Below, one piece after another: positions 8,555 to 18,195 of a DNA stretch of 64,000 nt; the first letter of the stretch is position 1, and the number at the start of each line of letters is the position of its first letter. The notes under the pieces were generated by a model. It ran no database searches and had not been told where the DNA came from. It worked only from the letters and a program-made list of their open reading frames with translations. The DNA is from JACXVD01 sp020446665 (GTDB lineage: Bacteria > Pseudomonadota > Alphaproteobacteria > Sphingomonadales > Sphingomonadaceae): positions 186,001-250,000 of the forward strand of contig JAWKXQ010000001.1 of the NCBI GenBank assembly GCA_041396905.1. Reading direction: 5' to 3'. Position numbers and translations under genes: made by a program.

Positions 8555-10252
8555 ATGAAAAAGCACATTTTCCTTTCTGCCTGTGCGCTTGGTGCACTGA
8601 ACCTGTCCAGCCCGGTGCTGGCACAGTCCTGGGGTGACGATGTCACCGGGGGCGGCGATGACGGGTACGAATCCGGCGATCGCGGCAGCGGCGGTTCTGC
8701 CAGCGGCGGTAGCGGCCAGCGCGGCGTGTCGATCGATCCCTATATCGAGGTCTCGCAGGTTGGCGTGATGGAGCTGTCACCCGGTGATGACACCGTAACC
8801 TATACCCAGGTCGCAGCGGGCGTGGATGCGAGCGTGCAGGGGCGCAATAATGGCGCCTCCGTCTCGGTCCGCTACGAACGCAATTTGGGCTGGGGCAATA
8901 ATGCCAGTGACAGCGATACGATCAGCGGCGTGGCGCGCGGCTATGCCTCTATCATCCCGCAGGCGGTGACAGTTGAAGCAGGCGCCCTGGCGGCCCGCAC
9001 GACCGTTGACGGCACGGGCAGCACCACGCTCAGCTCGCTGCGGCAGGGCGATTCGGAAAGCAATATCTACTCCGGCTATGTCGGCCCCAATGTGCATACG
9101 CGGCTGGGTGATGTGGAAGCGAACGCGAATTACCGGCTGGGCTATACGCGCGTTGAAGCGCCCGATGCTTTTGTCACCGCTCCCGGCGGCGCGCCGGTCG
9201 ATGTGTTTGATGACAGCATAACCCATTCGGCCAATGTCCATCTGGCCACCCGTCCGGGTGAGCCCCTGCCGGTTGGTGTGGGTGTGGGCGCTGGCTTCTA
9301 TCAGGAAGACAGCGGCACGCTCGACCAGCGTGTGCGTGACATGCATGTGCGCGGTGACGTGACGGTGCCTGTGACGCAGAGCATCTCTGTGGTCGGCGGT
9401 GTCGGCTATGAAGATGTGCAAGTGTCCAACCGGGATGCGCTGCGCGATGTGAATGGCGATCCGGTGATCGGCACGGATGGTCGTCTGGTAACAGACAAGG
9501 CCTCTGCACGGCAGCTTTCCTATGATGTGTCGGGCCTGATCTGGGATGTCGGCGTTGTCTGGCGTCCGTCCAGCCGCACGGCCCTAGAAGCGCATGTGGG
9601 CAAGCGTTACGATTCCACGACCTATTATGGCAGCTTTGCCTGGGCACCGAATGATCGCAGCGCTCTCAACATCTCTGTCTATGACGGGATCAGCGGCTTT
9701 GGTGGCCAGCTCAACAATTCGCTGGCCGGATTGTCGACCGATTTCACCGCCAGCCGCAATGCGATCAATGGCGATGTCACCGGCTGTGTGAACAGCGCGG
9801 ATGGCGGCGGCTGCCTTAATGGTGTGCTGGGCTCGATCCGTTCGGCGACTTTCCGTGGTCGCGGCGTGTCCGCCACCTATAGCCGCCGGGCCGGTAATCT
9901 GGCTCTGACTGTGGGTGCAGGCTATGACCGGCGCAAGTTCATCGCTGCTGCGGGGACAGTGCTGGGCGCTGCCGATGGCGCGGTTGATGAAACCTTCTGG
10001 GGTGCCGTCAATCTGGATGGCAAGATCGGCCGCCGCGGGTCCTTCTCGCTCGGCACCTATGCCAATTACTTCACCAATGGCCTGAGTGATGACAGCGCCT
10101 TCGCTGTCGGTTCGCAGGCTGCATACAGCCACAACATCTATCGCGGCCTCTCGGCCCGCGCAGCGGTTGCTTATGACTTCCTCGACTCTGACGTGTCGGC
10201 GGAAGAAATTGCAGCAGCCTCGGCGCTGGTCGGCATCCGCTACGACTTCTAA
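8555..10252 (+). CDS. Outer-membrane beta-barrel protein, PEP-CTERM/XrtA-associated
   Basis: 565 residues with a signal peptide (MKKHIFLSACALG... ending VLA-QS), a Gly/Ser/Asp-rich linker and then many alternating amphipathic strands, finishing in GIRYDF with a terminal phenylalanine as in barrels recognised by BamA. It resembles the outer-membrane protein family (TIGR03016 type) found between the kinase and ATPase genes of XrtA loci. The start at 8555 is chosen for the signal peptide and GGGGGA seven bases upstream; longer frames overlapping the kinase gene are not credible. Role: probably the outer-membrane component of polysaccharide assembly or secretion. Confidence 0.85.
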   Translation: MKKHIFLSACALGALNLSSPVLAQSWGDDVTGGGDDGYESGDRGSGGSASGGSGQRGVSIDPYIEVSQVGVMELSPGDDTVTYTQVAAGVDASVQGRNNGASVSVRYERNLGWGNNASDSDTISGVARGYASIIPQAVTVEAGALAARTTVDGTGSTTLSSLRQGDSESNIYSGYVGPNVHTRLGDVEANANYRLGYTRVEAPDAFVTAPGGAPVDVFDDSITHSANVHLATRPGEPLPVGVGVGAGFYQEDSGTLDQRVRDMHVRGDVTVPVTQSISVVGGVGYEDVQVSNRDALRDVNGDPVIGTDGRLVTDKASARQLSYDVSGLIWDVGVVWRPSSRTALEAHVGKRYDSTTYYGSFAWAPNDRSALNISVYDGISGFGGQLNNSLAGLSTDFTASRNAINGDVTGCVNSADGGGCLNGVLGSIRSATFRGRGVSATYSRRAGNLALTVGAGYDRRKFIAAAGTVLGAADGAVDETFWGAVNLDGKIGRRGSFSLGTYANYFTNGLSDDSAFAVGSQAAYSHNIYRGLSARAAVAYDFLDSDVSAEEIAAASALVGIRYDF

Positions 10253-10266
10253 GCTGGAGATATTCG

Positions 10267-11457
10267 ATGTTCGACGATTTTTACGGACTGTCGGGGCGAC
10301 CCTTCCAGCTCACGCCCGACCCGAATTTCTATTTCGAGAGCGCGACGCACCGCAAGGCGCTGTCTTATCTCGGCTATGGCATGGCGCAGGGTGAAGGCTT
10401 CATCGTCATCACCGGTGAGATCGGTTCAGGTAAATCGACGCTGGTCGCGCACCTGATGAAGAAGATCGACCCGGAACAGATGACTGTGGGCCAGATCGTC
10501 ACCAGCGCGCTGGATGGCGAGGAAATGGTCCATGTCGCGGCGCAATGTTTTGGCCTCGATATTGAAGGCCATGACAAGGCGACGGCGCTGGGTGCGATTG
10601 AAAGCTTCCTGCATGACGAGGCCCGCGCGGGCCGCCGCTGCCTGCTGGTGGTGGACGAATCGCAGAACCTTTCCATCGAAGCGCTGGAAGAACTGCGCAT
10701 GCTGTCCAACTTCCAGCTGGGCGCGCATCCGCTGTTGCAGACCCTGCTGCTGGGCCAGCCGGAATTCCGCGACGTGCTGCAGACCTCTGGCGAGCTGGAG
10801 CAATTGCGCCAGCGCGTGATCGCCACGCATCATCTTGGCCCCATCGAACCGGGCGAAATCGAACCCTATATTCGCCACCGTCTGGAATGTGTGGGCTGGC
10901 AGGGCAATCCGGCCATTGACCAGCGCGTCTATGCCGAATTGCATCAGGCAACGGGCGGCATTCCGCGCCGGGTCAACCAGGTGATGACACGCCTGTTGCT
11001 GCTGGGTGCCGTGGAACAGCGCAGCCGGATCGACAGCGCCATGCTGAGTTCCGTGCTGAAGGAAATGGAAGGCGATAATGCTTTCCCCGAAGCCGCTCCG
11101 CAGCCTCTGCCCAAGGTTGAGCGTGGACCGTCTCCGGCTCCGATCAAGCATCAGGCCGCACAGGCAGCGCCCGCTGCTCCGGCTCCGCAGGCCATGCCTG
11201 CAGCGCAGCAACTGCTGCAGCCTTCGGTCGAGCAATTGCTGGCAGAACGCGACGCACAGATTGCCGAGCTGCAACAGGCCGTGGTCGAAGTCGCCTCTGG
11301 CGGGGCCAATAGCGGCGAAGGCATGTCGCCTGATGTGGCAGTGCGTCTGGCCGAAATCGAGAAGCGTCTCGACGAGCAGGAACGTGCCGTGCGCAGCACG
11401 CTGACCATGATGATCGAGTGGATTGAAACCGGCAAGCCGCCCCGCGTTGCGGCCTGA
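10267..11457 (+). CDS. XrtA-associated ATPase (ExeA-like AAA)
   Basis: 396 residues. The N-terminal signature MFDDFYGLSGRPFQLTPDP is typical of ExeA/GspA-like ATPases. Walker A GEIGSGKST is at 50-58 and Walker B LLVVDE at 126-131, followed by an arginine-finger region GGIPRRVNQVMTRLL. The C-terminal 120 residues form an Ala/Pro/Gln-rich linker and a coiled coil that ends the protein. The peptidoglycan-binding C-terminal domain of ExeA is absent. It is the cytoplasmic motor or regulator typical of PEP-CTERM loci; its exact job is unknown. RBS GAGA is just upstream, and the next gene starts 10 bases after the stop. Confidence 0.9.
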   Translation: MFDDFYGLSGRPFQLTPDPNFYFESATHRKALSYLGYGMAQGEGFIVITGEIGSGKSTLVAHLMKKIDPEQMTVGQIVTSALDGEEMVHVAAQCFGLDIEGHDKATALGAIESFLHDEARAGRRCLLVVDESQNLSIEALEELRMLSNFQLGAHPLLQTLLLGQPEFRDVLQTSGELEQLRQRVIATHHLGPIEPGEIEPYIRHRLECVGWQGNPAIDQRVYAELHQATGGIPRRVNQVMTRLLLLGAVEQRSRIDSAMLSSVLKEMEGDNAFPEAAPQPLPKVERGPSPAPIKHQAAQAAPAAPAPQAMPAAQQLLQPSVEQLLAERDAQIAELQQAVVEVASGGANSGEGMSPDVAVRLAEIEKRLDEQERAVRSTLTMMIEWIETGKPPRVAA

Positions 11458-11467
11458 GGAGTATTCG

Positions 11468-12340
11468 ATGGCTGAGCCGCGTATCGTCAACGGCCTGTCG
11501 GTCGATGTCGAAGACTGGTTCCAGGTTGGTGCGTTCGAAAATGTGATCGAACGCAGCAACTGGGACGGGCTGTCTTGCCGTGTCGAACGCAATACTGATC
11601 TGATTCTGGAAATGTTCGCTGAAGCCGATGTGAAGGCGACTTTCTTCACGCTTGGCTGGGTGGCGGAACGTTACGGCCCGATGATGCGCCGGATTGCGGA
11701 GCAGGGGCATGAAATCGCCAGCCATGGCTATGACCATGCCCGCGTCTTCACGCTGGGGCGGGATCGCTTTGCCGCGGATATTGAGCGCGCGCGCAAGCTG
11801 CTGGAAGATACGTCTGGCACTGCCGTTACCGGCTATCGCGCACCCAGTTTTTCCATCGATCAGCGCACCCCATGGGCCTATGCCGTGCTGGCGGAGCAGG
11901 GCTATGCCTATTCCTCCAGCGTCGCGCCCATCGTGCATGACCATTATGGCTGGCGCGAAGCCCCGCGATTCGCCTTTCAGCCTTTGGCCGGATCCTCTCT
12001 GGTGGAAATTCCGGTGACCACGGCCATGCTTGGCGGCAGGCGGGTGGCAGCCGGTGGCGGCGGATTTTTCCGCGTGCTGCCCTATGCCTTTTCGCGCTGG
12101 GCGATCCGGCAGGTGAACCGGCAGGACCGGCGGCCGGCGATCTTCTATTTCCACCCGTGGGAAATTGATCCGGACCAGCCGCGCGTGCCCAATGCGCCGA
12201 TGCGGTCGAAGCTGCGGCACTATACCAATCTGGACCGGATGGCGGACAAATTGCGCGATCTGGTCAGCGAATTTGAATGGGGCCGGATGGATGTTCTGGC
12301 CCAGCACGAAGCCGCGCTGGCGACGGAGCTGGCCGCATGA
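11468..12340 (+). CDS. Polysaccharide deacetylase family protein (DUF3473), XrtA system
   Basis: 290 residues of the carbohydrate esterase 4 / NodB fold. The catalytic-base and metal region SVDVEDWF is at 11-18, the metal histidines are in HEIASHGYDH at 81-90, and GYRAPSFSID is the third motif. The C-terminal AIFYFHPWEIDPDQPR belongs to the DUF3473 extension specific to the PEP-CTERM branch. It likely removes acetyl groups from the growing polysaccharide. The start at 11468 is chosen for GAGGAG overlapping the previous stop. The gene overlaps the following FemAB gene by ATGA. Confidence 0.92.
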   Translation: MAEPRIVNGLSVDVEDWFQVGAFENVIERSNWDGLSCRVERNTDLILEMFAEADVKATFFTLGWVAERYGPMMRRIAEQGHEIASHGYDHARVFTLGRDRFAADIERARKLLEDTSGTAVTGYRAPSFSIDQRTPWAYAVLAEQGYAYSSSVAPIVHDHYGWREAPRFAFQPLAGSSLVEIPVTTAMLGGRRVAAGGGGFFRVLPYAFSRWAIRQVNRQDRRPAIFYFHPWEIDPDQPRVPNAPMRSKLRHYTNLDRMADKLRDLVSEFEWGRMDVLAQHEAALATELAA

Positions 12341-13404
12341 ACGCCCCGTTCCCCCTGTGCCGGGAAAGCATTGCCCCCATCGATCTGCGCGATCCGGGAG
12401 AGGCGGCGCGGATCGAAGGCTTTGTGGCCGCGATGCCGGGCAATCTCCCCTTCCATCGGCCGACATGGCTGCAGGCGGTGGAGCAATCCACCGGCCAGCG
12501 CGCCACCGGGCTGGTGGCGGAAAAGGGCGGGGTGGTCACGGGCTGGCTGCCGCTGACCGAAGTTCACTCGCCTCTGTTCGGGCGCGCGCTGGTTTCCAGC
12601 GGTTTCGCCATTGGGGGCGGGGTGCTGGCAGAGCGGACATCGACCGCGCAGGCGCTGTGCGAGGTGGCGCAGGAAATGGCAATGCGGCGCCATTGTCCGA
12701 CCGTGGAACTGCGCGGCGGCTATCTGCCCGAAGGTTGGGACATCACGCAGGACAGCCATTGCAATTTCGCCGGCCCGCTGGCGACGGATGACGAAGCGCA
12801 ATTGCTGGCCATCCCGCGCAAGCAGCGCGCAGAAGTGCGCAAGGGGCTGGCGGAAGATCTCGAAATCTCCATCGGCACAGGCGAGGATGATCGCGCGGCG
12901 CATTATGCGGTCTATGCTGAAAGCGTGCGCAATCTGGGCACGCCGGTGTTCCCGCGCGCGCTGTTTGACACCATGCTCGACATGTTCGGGGACAGCGCCG
13001 ATATTCTCACCTTGCGCCATCAGGGCGTGCCGGTGGCGAGTGTCCTGTCCTTCTATCACGGCGATAGCGTGATGCCCTATTGGGGCGGCGGCGTATGGGC
13101 CGCCCGGCGGCTGCGCGCCAATGAACGCATGTATTTCGAGCTGATGCTGCATGCCCGCAAGCGCGGCTATGACCGGTTTGATTTCGGCCGGTCCAAGACC
13201 AATAGCGGCCCCTATTTCTTCAAGAAAAACTGGGGCTTCGAACCGGAAGTTCTCAGCTATGCCAGCTGGGCTGCGCCGGGCCATGCGAAACGCAATGTCG
13301 ATCCCACGAGTGACAGCTATTCGCGCAAGATCGAATTGTGGAAGAAGCTGCCGCTGAGCGTCGCCAACCGCATCGGCCCTGTCATCGCCAAAGGTCTCGC
13401 CTGA
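12337..13404 (+). CDS. FemAB family protein, PEP-CTERM/XrtA system-associated
   Basis: 355 residues with the duplicated GNAT-like fold of FemAB proteins: early NLPFHRPTWLQAVEQSTGQ, middle IPRKQRAEVRKGLAED, late MPYWGGGVWAARRLRANERM and YDRFDFGRSKTNSGPYFFKK. Family members transfer amino acids or acyl groups to cell-wall or polysaccharide acceptors. This is a second, only distantly related member of the same fold as the minus-arm gene at 1327-2301. The ATG at 12337 overlaps the deacetylase stop and the gene's own stop overlaps the next start (TGATG), giving a tightly coupled operon. Confidence 0.9.
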   Translation: MNAPFPLCRESIAPIDLRDPGEAARIEGFVAAMPGNLPFHRPTWLQAVEQSTGQRATGLVAEKGGVVTGWLPLTEVHSPLFGRALVSSGFAIGGGVLAERTSTAQALCEVAQEMAMRRHCPTVELRGGYLPEGWDITQDSHCNFAGPLATDDEAQLLAIPRKQRAEVRKGLAEDLEISIGTGEDDRAAHYAVYAESVRNLGTPVFPRALFDTMLDMFGDSADILTLRHQGVPVASVLSFYHGDSVMPYWGGGVWAARRLRANERMYFELMLHARKRGYDRFDFGRSKTNSGPYFFKKNWGFEPEVLSYASWAAPGHAKRNVDPTSDSYSRKIELWKKLPLSVANRIGPVIAKGLA

Positions 13405-14636
13405 TGGGCGAAATTCTGTTCCTCGCCCACCGGATTCCCTTTCCTCCTGATCGCGGCGACAAGATCCGCTCTCACCATCTGCTCCGCGCGCTGGCGAAGC
13501 TTGCGCCGGTCCATGTCGCCTGTTTTGCCGATACGGATGGCGATTGGCAGCAAGAGGCCGAGCTGAAGCAGCTAGCCGCGAGCTATTGCTTCTATGAGCG
13601 CAGCAAGCCGCTGTGGCGGGCCGGGCTGGAAGCGCTGGCCAGCGGCAAGCCGGTGAGCCTGACGGCGTTTGACCATGCCGCCATGCATTGTTGCGTGCGC
13701 AAGCTGGTGGCGAAGCGCGGGATCGACACGATTGTCGTCTTTTCCGGGCAGATGGGACAATATATTCCACCTGACTTCGATGGCCGCGTAGTGGTTGATC
13801 TGTGCGATGTCGATAGCGCGAAGTTCGAAGCCTATGGCAAGACCGGGCGGTGGCCCCGCCGCTGGATCGATGCGCGTGAAGCGCCCTTGCTGGCGGCCGA
13901 AGAGGCGCGGCTGGCAGAGCGCGCCCATGCCACGCTGTTGATCAGCGAAAATGAAGCGGAGCTGTTCCGCTCGCGCCTGCCGGCAGGGCAGGAGGCCAAT
14001 ATCGCCGTGCTGCGCAACGGGATTGATCACGCATTCTATGACCCGCAAATGGTCAGGCCGAATGCGGAACTGGCGAACAGCAAGGGCCCCCATTTCGTCT
14101 TTACCGGGCAGATGGACTATGCGCCCAATGTCGCTGCGGCACAGCGCGTGATAGACCGCATTCTGCCTGCAATCCGGGCGCATCATCCAGAGGCGCAGTT
14201 CCATGTCGTCGGCCGGGCGCCAGTGGCGCAATTGCGGGCGCAGGATGGCAAGGGTGGGGTGCATGTCTGGGGCGAAGTGTTTGATGTGCGGCCCTTTATC
14301 GCTGCTGCCGATATCGTCCTCGCGCCGCTGGAGATTGCGCGCGGGATACAGAACAAGGTGCTGGAAGCCATGGCCATGGCGCGGCCTGTGTTGCTGACGC
14401 CTGAGGCTGCGACCGGGATCGATGCGACGGACGGAGAGCATTTCGCTGTCGCTGCAGATGATGCGGCTCTGGTCGGGCGGGCATTGGCTTTGCTGGCAGA
14501 TGGTCCCGGCTCCCTCGCCATGGCGGCGGCTGCGCGGCGCTATGTCGTGGATCAGCAGGACTGGTCCGCCATGCTTGCCGGGCTGCCTGAATTGCTGGGG
14601 CATCGCTTGCCGGGGAATCGGCGTGATGCTGCCTGA
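13404..14636 (+). CDS. PEP-CTERM/XrtA-system glycosyltransferase (GT-B, GT4-like)
   Basis: 410 residues, GT-B fold. The N-terminal lobe begins EILFLAHRIPFPPDRGDKIR, the signature of the TIGR03087-type glycosyltransferases of exosortase loci. The C-terminal lobe has FTGQMDYAPNVAAAQRVI, then VLAPLEIARGIQNKVLEAMA, whose glutamates bind the nucleotide sugar as in GT4 enzymes. It should add a sugar to the lipid-linked repeat unit at the cytoplasmic face. The start at 13404 overlaps the FemAB stop by one base. The end overlaps the exosortase gene by 11 bases. Confidence 0.92.
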   Translation: MGEILFLAHRIPFPPDRGDKIRSHHLLRALAKLAPVHVACFADTDGDWQQEAELKQLAASYCFYERSKPLWRAGLEALASGKPVSLTAFDHAAMHCCVRKLVAKRGIDTIVVFSGQMGQYIPPDFDGRVVVDLCDVDSAKFEAYGKTGRWPRRWIDAREAPLLAAEEARLAERAHATLLISENEAELFRSRLPAGQEANIAVLRNGIDHAFYDPQMVRPNAELANSKGPHFVFTGQMDYAPNVAAAQRVIDRILPAIRAHHPEAQFHVVGRAPVAQLRAQDGKGGVHVWGEVFDVRPFIAAADIVLAPLEIARGIQNKVLEAMAMARPVLLTPEAATGIDATDGEHFAVAADDAALVGRALALLADGPGSLAMAAAARRYVVDQQDWSAMLAGLPELLGHRLPGNRRDAA

Positions 14637-16188
14637 AGCGTCGCTGAGCCAATGGCGGCAGCAAGGTCTGCTCGCCAATTTGCCGGATAGCTGGCGGCAA
14701 CCGCTTGTGCGGCTTGCGCTGGCATGGGCGGCGCTGTTCCTGCTGACGGCGCAGGACTGGTTCGACATGGCCTGGCAGTGGTGGGACAGCTCGACCTATA
14801 ACCACATATTGTTCATCCCCGCGATTATCGGCTGGCTGGTCTGGATCCGGCGGGAAGATGTACTGAAGCTCACTCCACAAGGCTGGTGGCCGGGGCTGGT
14901 TGTCCTTGGCGGCGCCTTGCTGGGCTGGCTGACAGGTTCGATTGCGGGCGTAAATCTGGTGGCGCAGGCCGGGGCAGTGCTGGCCATGCCTGCAGCCGTT
15001 CTGGCAATCCTTGGGCCGCGCGTATCGGCAGGCTTGCTGTTCCCGCTGGCCTATAGTGTCTTCCTGATCCCCTTTGGCGACGAGCTGGTGCCCGCGCTGC
15101 AGATGATCACGGCCAAGATCGTCGTCGTGCTGGTCGAATGGAGCGGGATACCGGCAGAGATTGACGGGGTCTTTATAAACACACCTGCCGGGTTGTTCGA
15201 AGTGGCAGAGGCCTGTTCCGGGGTGAAGTTCCTGATTGCCATGATCGCGCTGGGCGTGCTGATCTGCAATGTCTGCTTCAACAGCTGGAAACGCCGGATC
15301 GGCTTCATGGCTGCGGCGCTGGCCCTGCCGGTTATCGCCAATGGTGTAAGGGCATGGGGGACGATCTTCATTGCTCAGACGCAAGGCGTGGAATTCGCCG
15401 CCGGGTTTGACCACATCTTTTATGGCTGGGTGTTCTTTGCTGTCGTGATCGTCCTTTTGCTGGCGATGGGGTGGAGATATTTTGACCGCGCACCGGAAGA
15501 CCCGGCCATTGATCCGGAGGCAATCAATGCCTCACCGCTGCTGGCGTGGTTTTCCCGCTATTCGCTCTCGCTCAATGCCGTGATTGCCGCGCTGTTCGCG
15601 ATAGTGCTGGCGGTTGCCCTGTGGCACAGCATGGCCATTCGCAGCGCTGCGCCAGTGGCGGATCAGGTGGAACTGCCGCAGATTGCCGGCTGGGAACTGG
15701 TCGATTACACCCCGCAAGTTGCGTGGGAACCGCGGGCAAGCGGGGCGGATCACCGCCTGCTGGGCCGCTATCGCTCTGCCAATGGGGAGGAAGTCGATGT
15801 CTTCCTCGCTCTTTATTCCTCGCAGGGCGAAGGTCGCGAAGCGACAGCCTATGGCGAAGGGGCCTTTGACCACCGGACATCGTGGCGCTGGCTGGAACCC
15901 GGCCCATCCGATGCCGAGGCGATGGGGGATTATCTGCTGGCGAATGGACAGGTAAAGCGTTTTGCCCGCACCAGCTTCCGCCGGGGTGACCTGACCACAG
16001 GCAGCCCGGCCCGTTTCAAGCTGGCGATCATGGCAGACAAGATCACGCTCAGCCCCAAACCGACCATCATGTTGATCCTTTCTGCGGAACAGCGCGGTGG
16101 CAGCAATCCTGAGCAAGCCATTGCCAGTTTTGAAAAAGCCATGGGCAATCGCGGCGCATGGATGGACCGCGTGGCGCGGCTTCGATAG
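14626..16188 (+). CDS. xrtA: Exosortase A fused to a C-terminal EpsI-like domain
   Basis: 520 residues. The N-terminal 290 residues form a multi-pass membrane exosortase with catalytic Cys197 (EVAEACSGVKF), Arg242 (IANGVRAW) and His263 (GFDHIFYGW). These enzymes cleave and transfer proteins bearing a C-terminal PEP-CTERM signal. A further helix around residues 305-335 is followed by about 185 residues of soluble EpsI/DUF3485-like sequence (ELPQIAGWELVDYTPQVAW and ANGQVKRFARTSFRRGD), which is a separate gene in many other bacteria. A GTG at 14623 is an alternative start. No protein in this window carries a recognisable PEP-CTERM tail, so substrates lie elsewhere. Confidence 0.95.
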   Translation: MLPEASLSQWRQQGLLANLPDSWRQPLVRLALAWAALFLLTAQDWFDMAWQWWDSSTYNHILFIPAIIGWLVWIRREDVLKLTPQGWWPGLVVLGGALLGWLTGSIAGVNLVAQAGAVLAMPAAVLAILGPRVSAGLLFPLAYSVFLIPFGDELVPALQMITAKIVVVLVEWSGIPAEIDGVFINTPAGLFEVAEACSGVKFLIAMIALGVLICNVCFNSWKRRIGFMAAALALPVIANGVRAWGTIFIAQTQGVEFAAGFDHIFYGWVFFAVVIVLLLAMGWRYFDRAPEDPAIDPEAINASPLLAWFSRYSLSLNAVIAALFAIVLAVALWHSMAIRSAAPVADQVELPQIAGWELVDYTPQVAWEPRASGADHRLLGRYRSANGEEVDVFLALYSSQGEGREATAYGEGAFDHRTSWRWLEPGPSDAEAMGDYLLANGQVKRFARTSFRRGDLTTGSPARFKLAIMADKITLSPKPTIMLILSAEQRGGSNPEQAIASFEKAMGNRGAWMDRVARLR

Positions 16189-16200
16189 GACCCAGTCATA

Positions 16201-18099
16201 ATGTGCGGGATCGCTGGCCTTTTTCATTACACGACGCCCAAGCCGGTCGATCCGGCGCGGGTGGAGCGCATGTGCGATGCGATGGTGCATCGCGGGCCGG
16301 ATGGTTCAGGCGTTTGGACAGCGCCCGGCGTCGGGCTGGGGCATCGCCGCCTGTCGATCATCGATCTGGAAGGCTCGCCTCAGCCCATGCATTCGTTGGA
16401 CGGGCGCGTGGCGATCGTCTTCAACGGCGAAATCTACAATTTCCAGGAATTGCGGCGCGAACTGCAACAGGGCGGGGCGCAATTCCGCACTGATGGCGAT
16501 ACGGAAGTGATCATAGCTGCCTATCAGAGATGGGGTGTGGACTGCCTGCAGCATCTGCACGGCATGTTCGCTTTCGCCCTGTATGATCTGCACAAGCGCG
16601 AGCTGTTTCTGGCGCGTGACCGGTTCGGGGTGAAGCCGCTGTTCATGGCGCGGCTCAGCGATGGCAGTATTGCCTTCGCCTCTGAATTGAAGGGCTTGCT
16701 GGCCCATCCTCTGCTGCGCCGGGAAGCCGATCCGCTGGCGGTGGAGGATTATCTCACCTGGGGCTATGTCCCCGATCATCGCTCCATCCTGAAGGGCGTG
16801 GAGAAGCTCCCCGCCGGGCATTACCGCCTGCTGCGCCATGATGCAGAGCCCGCCGCGCCGGTGCAATGGTGGGACATTTCCTTCGCCGAGCGGCGCAAGG
16901 GATCAACCGCTGACCTGTCCGCAGAATTGCTGCATCTGATGCGCGAAGCGGTATCTTCGCGCATGGTTTCCGATGTGCCGCTGGGTGCGTTCCTGTCTGG
17001 CGGGGTCGATAGTTCCAGTGTCGTCGCGCTGATGGCCGAGGCAAGCCGCGAGCCGGTGCGGACCTGTTCCATCGGCTTCGATGTCGCATCGCTGGATGAG
17101 ACATCCTACGCGCAGCAGGTGGCCGATCTGTTCCATACAGACCATCACGCACGCACGGTCGATCCGAATGATTTTGATGCCATCGGCACGCTTTCGGCCA
17201 TGTTCGATGAACCTTTTGCCGATGCCTCTGCCTTGCCCACATGGCGTGTATGCCAGCTGGCGCGGGAAAAGGTCACGGTTGCCCTGTCGGGTGACGGCGC
17301 GGATGAAGCGATGGCGGGCTATCGCCGCCAGGTGTTCCATGCGCGCGAGGAACAGGCGCGGGCGATCCTGCCATCTGCTTTGCGCAAACCAATATTCGGC
17401 GCGCTGGGTTCCATCTGGCCCAAAGCGGACTGGGCACCGCGTTCCCTGCGGGCGAAGACGACCTTCCTCTCGCTCGCGGCCACTGGCGACGAAGGCTATG
17501 CCCGCGCATTGGCGATCATCCCGCCGGAACTGCGAACAACGCTCTATTCCCCTGATTTTCAGCGCTTGCGCGGGGATTATCGGGCAGAGCAGCCGCTGGT
17601 GGAGATAATGCGCAAGGCACCGGCGCGCAGCGGGCTGGATCGGGCGCAATATGCCGATCTGAAATTCTGGATGCCGGGCGATATCCTGACCAAGGTTGAC
17701 CGCACCAGCATGGCAGTGAGCCTGGAAGCGCGTGAACCCTTGCTCGATCATCGGCTGGTGGAATTTGCAGCGCAGCTGCCCCATCGCGAGAGGATTCGCG
17801 GGATGCAGGGCAAATGGCTGCTCAAACATACGATGGAACGCTATTTGCCTGTGGATATCCTCTACCGACCCAAGCAGGGTTTCGTGACGCCGATCAGTGA
17901 ATGGCTGCGTGGCCCGCTGGCGGGACAGGCCCGGGCAATTGCCGGCAGCGCGGCGCTGGCTCAGACAGGATGGTTCGATAAGGCCCGGCTTTCTGCGCTT
18001 GCCGAGGCACATATTGCGGGCCGGTCTGATCACGGGCGCCTTCTCTGGCAGCTTCTGATGCTCGATAAGTCACTCGAAAGTCTGAAAATCAGCCACTGA
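16201..18099 (+). CDS. XrtA-associated asparagine synthetase-like amidotransferase
   Basis: 632 residues. Cys2 of MCGIAGLF is the nucleophile of an N-terminal class-II glutaminase domain (also FNGEIYNFQELR near 74-85). The C-terminal synthetase domain has the PP-loop SGGVDSS at 266-272, LSGDGADEAMAGYRR and DVDRTS-like VDRTSMAVSLEAREP. It is the exosortase-associated amidotransferase 1 family, related to AsnB; the family normally amidates an unknown acceptor, probably a uronic acid of the polysaccharide, rather than aspartate. It starts 12 bases after xrtA and ends the plus arm. The 137 bases that follow carry the leader of the RpfF-like gene. Confidence 0.93.
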   Translation: MCGIAGLFHYTTPKPVDPARVERMCDAMVHRGPDGSGVWTAPGVGLGHRRLSIIDLEGSPQPMHSLDGRVAIVFNGEIYNFQELRRELQQGGAQFRTDGDTEVIIAAYQRWGVDCLQHLHGMFAFALYDLHKRELFLARDRFGVKPLFMARLSDGSIAFASELKGLLAHPLLRREADPLAVEDYLTWGYVPDHRSILKGVEKLPAGHYRLLRHDAEPAAPVQWWDISFAERRKGSTADLSAELLHLMREAVSSRMVSDVPLGAFLSGGVDSSSVVALMAEASREPVRTCSIGFDVASLDETSYAQQVADLFHTDHHARTVDPNDFDAIGTLSAMFDEPFADASALPTWRVCQLAREKVTVALSGDGADEAMAGYRRQVFHAREEQARAILPSALRKPIFGALGSIWPKADWAPRSLRAKTTFLSLAATGDEGYARALAIIPPELRTTLYSPDFQRLRGDYRAEQPLVEIMRKAPARSGLDRAQYADLKFWMPGDILTKVDRTSMAVSLEAREPLLDHRLVEFAAQLPHRERIRGMQGKWLLKHTMERYLPVDILYRPKQGFVTPISEWLRGPLAGQARAIAGSAALAQTGWFDKARLSALAEAHIAGRSDHGRLLWQLLMLDKSLESLKISH

Positions 18100-18195
18100 A
18101 AAGCTGAACAATTTCAAGGGGTATGACCGAAAACGGGACGCCTATGAATCCCCGCTGGTAAATCTCTCATTGCCAAGCGAGTTAGCACTGTCATA

